Assembly: GCA_964555055.1 (NCBI GenBank)
Contig: CAZKQW010000011.1
Span: forward strand, 1 to 64,000
Length of the DNA stretch: 64,000 bases
Reading direction: 5' to 3'
Source of the DNA: GCA-016699445 sp964555055
GTDB lineage: Bacteria > UBA10199 > JACPAL01 > GCA-016699445
Part shown: positions 17,334 to 24,739 of the stretch, in pieces
How positions within the stretch are numbered: the first letter of the stretch is position 1
How the letters are laid out: each line of letters opens with the position of its first letter
Notes under the pieces: generated by a model
What the model saw: the letters and a program-made list of their open reading frames with translations, nothing else
Told to the model about the DNA's origin: nothing
Database searches by the model: none
Translations under genes and position numbers: made by a program

Positions 17334-18158
17334 ATGTCCGTCTCTCTCTCCGATTACGATTACGCGTTCCCCAAGGAGCTAGTGGCCCAACGACCTCTAC
17401 CCGAACGTTCGCAAGCGCGCATGCTCGTCCTCGACCGCTCCCGCCCTTTCGACGCGGCCGGCGACCACCAGACCATCCAAGATTTGCCGAGGTTCTTGAA
17501 GGCGGGCGACGTATTGGTATTGAACGACGCCTTGGCGGATTTGGTCCCTTTCGGGGACAAGCTCGTGCCGCCCTTGCCGCCTTACATCAAAAGGAAAAAG
17601 GCGGAGGATTTCACCGAGGACGATTTCGAGCGCTACCGTTCGGTCTACGCCAAGACGCCGGGATCCAAGGCGGCCCCTACAGCGGGTTTCCACTTCACCG
17701 AAGCCTTATTGGACGAGATCCGTTCGCGCGGCGTGTCCATCGCCCACGTCACCCTGCACGTTGATTACGACACCTACAAACCCATCCGCCACGAGGACAT
17801 TCGGGAACATCTGATGCACGGGGAGCGCTACGAGATTCCGACGACGACGGCGGAAATGGTGGGAAAGGCCAAGCAAGAGGGGCGGCGCGTGATCGCCGTG
17901 GGCACGACATCGGTCCGCGTCCTGGAATCCTGGGCCGCGTCCGGCAACCCCGCCGGAACCACCCAACTTTTCATCACGCCGGGCTATGCCTTCCGCTTCG
18001 TCGACGCGATGCTGACGAATTTCCACCGACCCCGGTCGACGGTGCTGGTGATGGTGTCCGCCTTCGCGGGTCTGGAAAGAATCCATTCCGCGTATGAAGA
18101 GGCGATCCTGGAAAAATACCGACTCTTTTCGTACGGCGACTGCATGTTGATTTTATGA
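17334..18158 (+). CDS. queA: QueA-like S-adenosylmethionine:tRNA ribosyltransferase-isomerase, compact form
   Basis: QueA transfers and isomerises the ribosyl part of SAM onto preQ1-modified tRNA, making epoxyqueuosine. The C-terminal two-thirds match well: PLPPYI (80-85), YxxVYAKTPGSKAAPTAGFHFT, ITHVTLHV-like, HGERYEIP, VGTTSVRVLE, TNFHRP and LFSYGDCM. The protein is only 274 residues, against about 340-356 for usual QueA. The missing part is the middle domain: the family NNTRVIPARL segment (here NDALADLVPF) runs almost directly into PLPPYI, a loss of about 75 residues. The frame is intact. It may be a truncated-core active form or a divergent paralogue. Confidence 0.82.
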   Translation: MSVSLSDYDYAFPKELVAQRPLPERSQARMLVLDRSRPFDAAGDHQTIQDLPRFLKAGDVLVLNDALADLVPFGDKLVPPLPPYIKRKKAEDFTEDDFERYRSVYAKTPGSKAAPTAGFHFTEALLDEIRSRGVSIAHVTLHVDYDTYKPIRHEDIREHLMHGERYEIPTTTAEMVGKAKQEGRRVIAVGTTSVRVLESWAASGNPAGTTQLFITPGYAFRFVDAMLTNFHRPRSTVLVMVSAFAGLERIHSAYEEAILEKYRLFSYGDCMLIL

Positions 18159-18229
18159 AGCAACCTTTTTCGCGCTCCGCCGATAATGACGATAATGTTC
18201 AATTTTTTATATAAAGATATGAGGGCAAA

Positions 18230-18598
18230 ATGAATTTAGTGGCTAAAATCTCTACTGTCGTCGCAAATACCGTCATGAATCCTGGCGAAGCTCGAGATAG
18301 AGTTATGCAGGGTGTGGATACTATCAGCGCTCAGGTCCGGAACGCTGCTGAGATTGCCGGGATAGGGACAGGTATGGCGGTGATGGTGAGTGCCTACGTA
18401 GGAGGCACCCTCGCCGCAGGAGCTTATTCTCGATTAGCAGATGCGTCTGACGATGCTAGGAAGGTGGCTGACCAAATCGATAATTTTATACGTGATACCG
18501 CTTCGGGAATGGCGGGTAGCACAAGCACTTTCGTTTCTCGCCATTTACTTTTTCCCTTTAGACCGTCTCCTTTGAGCGGGGCTAGGCCTAAGCCCTAA
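18230..18598 (+). CDS. Small hypothetical protein, 122 aa, one possible membrane segment
   Basis: No family is recognised. A GAGGG ribosome binding site lies at a good distance before the ATG. Residues about 42-68 (GIGTGMAVMVSAYVGGTLAAGAY) are Gly/Ala-rich and hydrophobic enough for one membrane helix. The flanks contain amphipathic segments. There is no typical signal peptide. The gene converges on ispH and overlaps its end by 11 bases. Confidence 0.5.
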   Translation: MNLVAKISTVVANTVMNPGEARDRVMQGVDTISAQVRNAAEIAGIGTGMAVMVSAYVGGTLAAGAYSRLADASDDARKVADQIDNFIRDTASGMAGSTSTFVSRHLLFPFRPSPLSGARPKP

Positions 18599-19778
18599 AT
18601 ACAATCACCTTTTCCACCACTTCTCCCAACACCTGGTTCGGCGTCGAAGCGCCTGACGTGAGGCCGATGTGTAAGGGACCTGCAGGAAGCCAGTCGCGTG
18701 TCACGATCGTGTCGAACTTACCCACCGGCTTATGCTTGATTTCGGAGGCGGACACCAGACCGCAGGCGTCCTCGATATGGTAGGATTTGGTGAAAGAAAG
18801 GGCGATCTTCGCGAGGTTATTGGTGTTGCTGGAATTATACCCGCCCACGACCAGGATCAAATCGAGCTTCTTGTTCTTGAATTCGAGGATGGCGTTCTGC
18901 CGGTCCTCGGTCGCGCTGCAAATCGTATCGAAATTCCGGAAATTCTCCTGGGTATAAACGTCGCCGTAACGGTCAGTCACGGCCTTCTGGAGCTCGGCCG
19001 CGATCGCCAAAGACTCACTCATCAGCATCGTCGTCTGATTGGCCACGCCCATGCGCCGCAAGTCGGTGTCGGGATCGAATCCGGGCGAGACTTGCTTCGC
19101 GAATTTTTGGAGGAAAGCTTCCCGATCGCCTCCTTTGCGGACGTAGTCGCAAACAAGGCCCGCTTCCTCCATATTCAAGACGACGAGATATTTCCCCTTG
19201 GGATAACCCAGCACCCGCGAACTCGTGGCCTGCGTCTCTTCGTGGTAATATTTTCCGTGGATGACGGAGGTGATGCCCTCTTCGGCGTACTGTTCCACCC
19301 GCTTCCACACGTTCAGGACCGACCCGCAGATCGTATCCACCATCACGCAGCCTTTTTGGCGAAGCTCTTCAATCTGCGAGGATGTCGCCCCGAAAGCTGG
19401 CAGGATAACGACATCCTCTTTTTGTACTTTTGAAAAATCCGTCGTGATCTGGACGCCCATTTCCTGGAGATTCTGGTTCACGCGCGGGTTATGGATGATC
19501 TCGGCCGTCAGGTAGATTTTCTTATCCGGGAAACGTTGCTTCGTCTCATAGGCCATCTCCACGGCACGGTCGACGCCGTAACAAAACCCGAACGAGCTCG
19601 CCAAATGGAAGGTCACGTCCTTGGCCGTATACACGTTCCCCGCCGCGATGATCTTCTCGATGGTGTCGCTATGGTAATCCCGGACGAGATCCCCCTGGAT
19701 TTCCTTTTTGAGCCCGAAGCTCTTACGGACGATCTGCCCGGGCTCGAAGGCATCGGGTTGAAGATGGGAGGAAGTCAT
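18588..19778 (-). CDS. ispH: 4-hydroxy-3-methylbut-2-enyl diphosphate reductase, long form
   Basis: IspH is the last enzyme of the MEP pathway and makes IPP and DMAPP using an iron-sulfur cluster. The protein has 396 residues, with an N-terminal extension and insertions as in cyanobacterial and plastid IspH, rather than the roughly 310 residues of most bacteria. Cluster cysteines are visible at C66 (SSFGFCYGV), C151 (VDTICGS) and in NFDTICSATEDRQ (about 286). The HGKYYHEET and AEIIHNPRVN motifs carry the active-site His and Asn. The ATG overlaps the stop of the broken DUF1016 gene upstream (ATGA). Confidence 0.94.
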   Translation of the reverse strand: MTSSHLQPDAFEPGQIVRKSFGLKKEIQGDLVRDYHSDTIEKIIAAGNVYTAKDVTFHLASSFGFCYGVDRAVEMAYETKQRFPDKKIYLTAEIIHNPRVNQNLQEMGVQITTDFSKVQKEDVVILPAFGATSSQIEELRQKGCVMVDTICGSVLNVWKRVEQYAEEGITSVIHGKYYHEETQATSSRVLGYPKGKYLVVLNMEEAGLVCDYVRKGGDREAFLQKFAKQVSPGFDPDTDLRRMGVANQTTMLMSESLAIAAELQKAVTDRYGDVYTQENFRNFDTICSATEDRQNAILEFKNKKLDLILVVGGYNSSNTNNLAKIALSFTKSYHIEDACGLVSASEIKHKPVGKFDTIVTRDWLPAGPLHIGLTSGASTPNQVLGEVVEKVIVFRA

Positions 19779-20426
19779 GATTCGTTTAATCCTTTCAGTT
19801 CGGCCTCGATTTCTTCCACCGTCGGTAAAATTCCATCCAGTTTTTTCGGCAGGGATTTGACGATTTTAGTCTCCCAACCAGCAACCCCAATGGGCTTATT
19901 CAAATCACGCAAGGCGTACTCTACCACAAGTTTCTTTTTAGATTTGCACAGCAAGAGTCCGATAGTGGGCTTGTCTTCGTCTTGGCGCAAAAGGTCGTCC
20001 ACAAGCATTTTCAAGTAATGCGATTTGATGGTACCAAGGGATTTGTGCAAGAACCTCTTGCACAATCTTGGCGTCCGACCACGCGGCGGCAAAAGCCCTC
20101 ATGTATTTCAAATTGCGCGGGGAAAACCCCGACATATCCGGGAATAGATTCTTCAAGTCCTGCGAGAGACGATCGATGGTTCTGGCACCCCACCCTTCCT
20201 TATCCTGGCGTTTCAAAATCATGCTTCCAATGTCCCAATACAACAAAACCATCTGAGCATTGGCGGCAAGCACGGTCCTGAGGCGCGTGTCAGCGATTCG
20301 CTTCTTGATATCCCCCAATACTTCCACGTAATCCAACGGCAATTCAGCCTTGGATGGAGCCGCAGGGAATACGGCTTCCTCACGTCGTTTACCCCTCGAA
20401 TTTCGCAATGATCTATTTTTCGGCAT
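19775..20426 (-). pseudogene. Degraded YhcG/DUF1016-type PDDEXK nuclease
   Basis: Two overlapping frames preserve the two ends of a DUF1016 (YhcG-like) protein. The 5' frame holds the helical N-terminal domain (YVEVLGDIKKRIADTRLR, YWDIGSMI, GFSPRNLKYMRAFA). The 3' frame resumes with the very end of the nuclease domain (VDDLLRQDEDKPTIGLLLCKSK, ALRDLNKPIGV, LPTVEEIEAELK). By comparison with intact members of about 350 residues, roughly 120 residues in the middle, including the PDDEXK core, are missing, and the frame changes near 20010-20040. The gene is therefore not able to make an active nuclease. It starts with a one-base overlap with the SDR stop. Confidence 0.85.
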
Positions 20427-21199
20427 TACTTTTCAGGCATCGCCATCGGCTGGATGTGGGAGAGGCCGCCGTCGGCGCGGATCGTCTGGCCGCAGATCCA
20501 GTCGGCTTTGTCGGAGCAGAGGAACATCACGACATCCGCGATTTCCTTGCCTTCCGTCACGCTTCCGCGGGGCGTGATCTGCTCGTTGGCCTTCTTGATG
20601 GATTCGTAAAGCTCACCCATGTAGATCTTGGTGGACGTGGTCGCGAGGAATCCGGGATTGACGGCGTTCACGTTGATCTTCAAGGGAGCCAACTCCACCG
20701 CGAAATATTTCACGAGCGTTTCCATGGCCGATTTCGCGGCTCCGAGCACCCCATGGCGCGGCAGGTACGTGTGGGTGTCGTATCCCGAGATCGCGACGAT
20801 TTTACCGTTCCGTCCTCTCATAAGCTCCGCGCTGCGCTGGCAGCCGATCAGGAACGCCGTGATCGTAATCGCGAAGGTCTTCTCCACATGATGGGGCTTG
20901 ATGTCCAACAAAGGCTTGAAGGCTGTCGCGGCGGCGTTCGCGACGAAATAATCCAAGTAGCCGTATGTATCCTTCACGAAGTCGAAGATCTGGTTCACCT
21001 GGTCTTGTTCGCCCAGGTCGGCGTGTAGGACATGGATTTTAGCCTGCTTACCCTCAAATTCCTTAGCGAAGGCGTCCGCCGTGGCTTGGTCTTTGCGGAA
21101 ATTCGTCACGACGTCGACTCCTTGGTCGACGAACTGCTTAAGGATCTCCTTGCCGGTCCCCTTGATGCCTCCCGTGACGATGGCGACTTTTCGGCTCAT
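20426..21199 (-). CDS. SDR-family oxidoreductase resembling FabL/FabG
   Basis: This 257-residue short-chain dehydrogenase has the NAD(P)-binding TGGIKGTG motif (9-16), the ANAAA segment (87-91), catalytic-type Ser138 and Lys156, and the C-terminal GQTIRADGG motif. Overall it is closest to FabL, the enoyl-ACP reductase III, where the active site is Tyr-(x6)-Lys. At that tyrosine position there is His149 (PRHGVLGAAK), so the usual catalytic Tyr is missing; Tyr145 is eleven residues before the Lys. It follows the acyl-CoA dehydrogenase gene by 15 bases and is probably in its operon. A role in fatty acid metabolism is likely, but the reaction is uncertain. Confidence 0.82.
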   Translation of the reverse strand: MSRKVAIVTGGIKGTGKEILKQFVDQGVDVVTNFRKDQATADAFAKEFEGKQAKIHVLHADLGEQDQVNQIFDFVKDTYGYLDYFVANAAATAFKPLLDIKPHHVEKTFAITITAFLIGCQRSAELMRGRNGKIVAISGYDTHTYLPRHGVLGAAKSAMETLVKYFAVELAPLKINVNAVNPGFLATTSTKIYMGELYESIKKANEQITPRGSVTEGKEIADVVMFLCSDKADWICGQTIRADGGLSHIQPMAMPEK

Positions 21200-21214
21200 C
21201 TCGCCGCAAGCTCC

Positions 21215-23026
21215 TTAGAGCTCGATCTCCAAGGCCGACCGGTCTCCCGATTGGATGACTTTCGCCTTCGCGCGTACTTCCGGAAGCATTTGGTGGATGT
21301 AGAATCGTGCCGTCTTGATTTTTCCGTCTAAATAGCGGGCTTCATCGTTTTGCTTGATGAAGGTCTTTTGTTGGGAAGGTTCGTCGACTTTTTCCTGAAG
21401 GAGTTTTTCCAGTTTCTTTTGGGCAATGACCGCTTGTTCCATCAGGAAGTAGCCGATTGTCACGCCCGAGAACATCTGCAGGAAATTAGTGGCGGAGAGC
21501 ATCGGGTAGTTGAAGTCGCCGCGCCCCGTCATCTCCATGAAGCTCATCGCCGTTTGCGCCACGGCATCGAGAGCTTTCTTGAACTCGCTCATTTCGTTCT
21601 TAAGGACGGGCATATTCTGGTTGGCGGTGATGAACTCGTCGATCATCTGGTAGAACTGCTGGACGACCTGTCCGCCACGCATCGCGAGCTTGCGGCCCAA
21701 GAGATCGAGAGCCTGGATGCCATTGGTTCCCTCGTAGATCGAGGAGATCTTCACGTCGCGCATATACTGTTCGACGGGGTATTCGGAGATGTAGCCATAA
21801 CCGCCGTAGGTCTGCATGGCGAGCTCCGTCACGCGGAAACCCATGTCGGAACCGTAGGCCTTGCACATCGGGGTCAAGAGGCCGGAGAAGCCTTCGTAAT
21901 ACTCGCGTTTCTCCGCATCCGGATGGTATTTACCCATGTCTTCATAAAAAGCGGTCATATAAAGCAAGGCACGTAGCCCTTCGACGGTGGCCTTTTGGAC
22001 CATGAGCATGCGCTTCACGTCCGGCCATTCGATGATGGTCTTGCCCTGACCCTGCACGCGCACCTTCGCGTAAGCCAACGCGCTTTCGTAGGCCGCGCCC
22101 GCGATGGACAAGCCCTGCATGCCGCAGAGAAGGCGGGCTTCGTTCATCATCTGGAACATCTGCTTCATCCCCGCCATGCGTTCGCCGACGAGGTAGCCGA
22201 CGCAGTTGTCGTTGTCGCCGAAGGCCAAGGTGCAGGTCGCGGAGGCTTTGATGCCCATCTTGTGCTCGATATTGACCGTACGCACGTCGTTGGGCTCTCC
22301 CAGAGAACCGTCTTTTTTCACGCGGATCTTGGGAACGACGAAGAGGGAAATTCCCTTCGTGGAACCTTCCGGATCGCCCGGGATACGGGCTAGGACGAGA
22401 TGGATGATGTTTTCGGTGATGTCTTGGTCGCCGGACGAGATGAAGATCTTGCCGCCTTTGATCTTGTAGCTGCCGTCGGGCTGGGGCACCGCGACGGTCT
22501 TGATGTCGCCCACGGAGCTGCCGGCCTGGGGCTCGGTCAAGCCCATGGTCCCGCCCCATTGGCCGCTGTACATCTTTTGAACGTAGAGGGTCTTCAACTC
22601 GTCGGTGCCGAAGACTTCGATCAAGTGGGCCGCGCCGCGGGTCAATCCGGGGTACATCATGAAGGCGACGGAGGCGCCGCTGAAGAATTCGATCATCGGC
22701 ATGACGACGGAAAAGGGCAATCCCTGACCGCCATATGTGGTCGGGACATCGGCTCCGATGAAGCCGTTCTCAGCGAACTTCCCGTAAAGTTCCTTATACC
22801 CCTTCGGCACTTTGACGTTCGTCCCGTCGAAGTGGCAGCCTTCCTTGTCGCCGGAGGCGTTGATAGGGGCGATCTCCTGTTGGGCGAACTTCAAGGCCTG
22901 GTCTAGGACCATGTCGAACATCTCGAGGGTGTAGTCTTTGAAGGCCGGAAGCTCGAGGAGCTTCTCGTAATGCATCTGTTCCTTTAAAATAAAGTCCACG
23001 TCGCGTCGGTTAACATTGTATTCCAT
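21215..23026 (-). CDS. Acyl-CoA dehydrogenase with C-terminal extension (DmdC/AcdB-like)
   Basis: This 603-residue flavoenzyme is of the long acyl-CoA dehydrogenase type that carries an extra C-terminal helical domain. Motifs visible are GLTEPQAGSSVGD (FAD site), IFISSGDQD, the AMQTYGGYGYISEYPVEQYMRD signature and the catalytic Glu in SIYEGTNGIQALD. These enzymes introduce the alpha-beta double bond in fatty acyl-CoA or related thioesters such as methylthiopropionyl-CoA; chain preference is not readable. A good AAGGAG site precedes the ATG. Two identical palindromes lie 27-95 bases upstream. The SDR gene follows 15 bases after the stop. Confidence 0.93.
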   Translation of the reverse strand: MEYNVNRRDVDFILKEQMHYEKLLELPAFKDYTLEMFDMVLDQALKFAQQEIAPINASGDKEGCHFDGTNVKVPKGYKELYGKFAENGFIGADVPTTYGGQGLPFSVVMPMIEFFSGASVAFMMYPGLTRGAAHLIEVFGTDELKTLYVQKMYSGQWGGTMGLTEPQAGSSVGDIKTVAVPQPDGSYKIKGGKIFISSGDQDITENIIHLVLARIPGDPEGSTKGISLFVVPKIRVKKDGSLGEPNDVRTVNIEHKMGIKASATCTLAFGDNDNCVGYLVGERMAGMKQMFQMMNEARLLCGMQGLSIAGAAYESALAYAKVRVQGQGKTIIEWPDVKRMLMVQKATVEGLRALLYMTAFYEDMGKYHPDAEKREYYEGFSGLLTPMCKAYGSDMGFRVTELAMQTYGGYGYISEYPVEQYMRDVKISSIYEGTNGIQALDLLGRKLAMRGGQVVQQFYQMIDEFITANQNMPVLKNEMSEFKKALDAVAQTAMSFMEMTGRGDFNYPMLSATNFLQMFSGVTIGYFLMEQAVIAQKKLEKLLQEKVDEPSQQKTFIKQNDEARYLDGKIKTARFYIHQMLPEVRAKAKVIQSGDRSALEIEL

Positions 23027-23052
23027 ATGCGATCTCCTTAATTTCTAAAAAA

Positions 23053-23066
23053 TGAATGAGTATTCA
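23053..23066. promoter_or_regulatory. Palindromic operator candidate 1 upstream of acyl-CoA dehydrogenase
   Basis: TGAATGAGTATTCA is a near-perfect palindrome (TGAAT/ATTCA arms). It resembles TGAATGNNNATTCA-like sites described for TetR-family regulators of fatty acid and branched-chain degradation genes. It lies 27 bases upstream of the start codon. Confidence 0.6.
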
Positions 23067-23107
23067 GCGCTTCTGTCCGAGATCAGGGGCGAAAGCAAAC
23101 AAAAAAA

Positions 23108-23121
23108 TGAATGAGTATTCA
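23108..23121. promoter_or_regulatory. Palindromic operator candidate 2 upstream of acyl-CoA dehydrogenase
   Basis: An exact second copy of the same 14-mer lies 55 bases further upstream. The identity extends into the flanking bases (AAAAAATGAATGAGTATTCAG in both). A repeated palindrome before a lipid-degradation gene fits a fatty acyl-CoA-responsive repressor. No TetR-family regulator gene is in the window. Confidence 0.6.
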
Positions 23122-23137
23122 GTTTAGGGACTTAAGA

Positions 23138-23734
23138 TTATTTCACAGAGACTTTCATCAAAATTCCATTCTCGAATCGCAGGACCGTGTCCGATTTTTG
23201 GGGGCCAAACTCATAGACCCATTCGTCGACCGAAATGCCCGTCGTGAGAAGAGGATAGGTAGTAGTGGCCGGGTCGACGACGGTTAAAGCGGGCATGATG
23301 CGGTCTTCCACATGATTTCTTTGGGTCGGCTCGCCGCATTTCAAGCGAATTTCCAATTGGTCTTTTTCGAGAGCGATATCGCGGAGAGACGCGTTGCAGA
23401 GAGACGGGTCTGGCTTTTCGCGCCCCCCGTAATCCCCCGTCCACTCGGAGACTAGGGAACGGTTTTCGAAGCGAAGGTATTGGAGGAGATTGCTGGAGCC
23501 CGTATCGTAGACCCATGTTTCCACAGTGATGTATGACCTCTTCTCATCCCCTAGTCCAAGCCTTTGGACCGTCTCCTTCCGCCGCGTATCCGTGAGCGTC
23601 GGCTCCCCGCAGATCTGCCTCACGCGCGACAGGGTATCCCTCAACGAGACGAGGCTGCCGCCGCAGCGAAAGGCATACCCGGAGACGGGGGCGAGAAGAC
23701 TCGAGATGGCGAACGCCGAGATCAAGGTTTTCAT
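23138..23734 (-). CDS. DUF2845-domain secreted protein with two repeats
   Basis: The 198-residue protein begins with a signal peptide (residues 1-21, cleavage after GYA). It contains two copies of the DUF2845 pattern: FRCGGSLVSLRDT-RQICGEPT with VETWVYDTGSSNLLQYLRFENRSL, then IRLKCGEPTQR with VDEWVYEFGPQKSDTVLRFENGIL. The family is found in periplasmic or outer-membrane-associated proteins of Gram-negative bacteria and has no known function. The four conserved Cys residues suggest disulfides. It is upstream of the acyl-CoA dehydrogenase on the same strand, but the palindromes between them argue for separate transcription. Confidence 0.82.
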   Translation of the reverse strand: MKTLISAFAISSLLAPVSGYAFRCGGSLVSLRDTLSRVRQICGEPTLTDTRRKETVQRLGLGDEKRSYITVETWVYDTGSSNLLQYLRFENRSLVSEWTGDYGGREKPDPSLCNASLRDIALEKDQLEIRLKCGEPTQRNHVEDRIMPALTVVDPATTTYPLLTTGISVDEWVYEFGPQKSDTVLRFENGILMKVSVK

Positions 23735-23867
23735 GAAATCCGTCTAGGCGAGAGGCAGCGCTGGAAACAAGTGTTAAACTTCGGCACGGAGAGGGAAATG
23801 CCACGCTTTTTACGAAACCTTTTCCGTATTCCTGAAGAAGGGTTTTCCATAGGTTAGCTACCCGAGA

Positions 23868-23887
23868 TAAGCACCACTGGGTGCTTA
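23868..23887. repeat. 8-bp inverted repeat, 4-nt loop
   Basis: TAAGCACC (23868-23875) and GGTGCTTA (23880-23887) form a perfect hairpin. There is no T-run on either side, so an intrinsic terminator is not supported. It lies between the DUF2845 gene and the Phd/PIN operator; nothing else is seen in this gap. Confidence 0.45.
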
Positions 23888-23915
23888 CAGAGGCCAAAAG
23901 CTCCTGAAAAATTTC

Positions 23916-23968
23916 AGCTAATAATAAAATTAATTGAATTATTAGCTAATCCTATAGATTATAGGATT
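23916..23968. promoter_or_regulatory. Two palindromes forming the likely Phd/PIN operator
   Basis: AGCTAATAAT (23916-23925) pairs with ATTATTAGCT (23938-23947). Directly after it, AATCCTATA (23948-23956) pairs with TATAGGATT (23960-23968). The second palindrome ends on the base before the antitoxin ATG and leaves no room for a ribosome binding site. Tandem palindromes like these are typical of Phd/YefM-type autorepressed promoters. Confidence 0.65.
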
Positions 23969-24268
23969 ATGGAAAACTCCTTCAAATCAGTGCCTGCCAC
24001 CAAAATCAAAAACCGCTTCGGGGATTATCTCGGGGAAGTCTTGAGGAAACGCGAGCCGATCCTAATCGAAAGGCACGGAAAGCCTGTCGCTGTGCTCGTC
24101 GACTTAGCCCAGTGGGATCATCATACCTCACGTAAAACCCAGGTCTCCGCTTTTACGGACCCTTGGATCGAAGACCTAAAAAAAATCCACCGACGCATGG
24201 AGCAAAACTCTTCGAAGAAGTTTTCAGCCGTCGAACTTGTTCGCCAGATCCGTGAGGAAGCCTTATGA
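23969..24268 (+). CDS. Phd/YefM-family antitoxin
   Basis: The 99-residue protein has the Phd/YefM N-terminal fold: SVPATKIKNRFGDYLGEVLRKREPILIERHGKPVAVLVDL (residues 5-46) is typical of the DNA-binding part. The C-terminal part is charged and variable and would bind the toxin. A 4-base ATGA overlap joins it to the PIN gene. It probably represses its own promoter through the two palindromes that end at its start codon. No Shine-Dalgarno sequence is visible. Confidence 0.88.
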   Translation: MENSFKSVPATKIKNRFGDYLGEVLRKREPILIERHGKPVAVLVDLAQWDHHTSRKTQVSAFTDPWIEDLKKIHRRMEQNSSKKFSAVELVRQIREEAL

Positions 24269-24729
24269 CCGACGCGCAAGAACTGTGCTTGGATGCCAAT
24301 ATTTTCATCGCAGCCCTTTCCCCGCAAGAGCATCATCACAAAGAAGCCTTGCTTTTAATCCAGGACATCCGTGTTCAATCCAAAACACTATACGAGCCGC
24401 CTCTCGCTCTTTATGAAGTCAATATGGCCCTTTATCGAAAACAACATTTGGGGGAAATGTCGGCGCAAGACACTCAAGCTTTGTCGGAAAAGTTTTCCCA
24501 ATTACCCATCTTGTTCCAATGGACGGCGGAACTCATCCAATTCACGCATCAATTAGGCCGACAACTTTCCTTCGCACATATTTATGACGTGTCTTACTTG
24601 GCTCTAGCGATGACGAGGAATATCCCCCTGGTGACTTTCGACGATGAACTGTTGCGTAAGGGCAAGAAGGCACATCGTCTTCTCTTTAGCGCAAAAGACG
24701 CTTACCGGCTTACGTCGCCTTCTTCATAA
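24265..24729 (+). CDS. PIN-domain ribonuclease toxin (VapC-like)
   Basis: The 154-residue protein has the four acidic positions expected of a PIN nuclease: Asp in LDANIFIAAL (near residue 9), Glu in YEVNMAL (about 50), Asp in YDVSYLALA (about 109) and Asp residues in TFDDELL (about 128-129). VapC-type toxins cut tRNA or rRNA and stop translation. All acidic residues seem intact, so the module may be active. Its stop is 10 bases from the end of the convergent aceE gene. Confidence 0.88.
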   Translation: MTDAQELCLDANIFIAALSPQEHHHKEALLLIQDIRVQSKTLYEPPLALYEVNMALYRKQHLGEMSAQDTQALSEKFSQLPILFQWTAELIQFTHQLGRQLSFAHIYDVSYLALAMTRNIPLVTFDDELLRKGKKAHRLLFSAKDAYRLTSPSS

Positions 24730-24739
24730 TCGATGAAAG

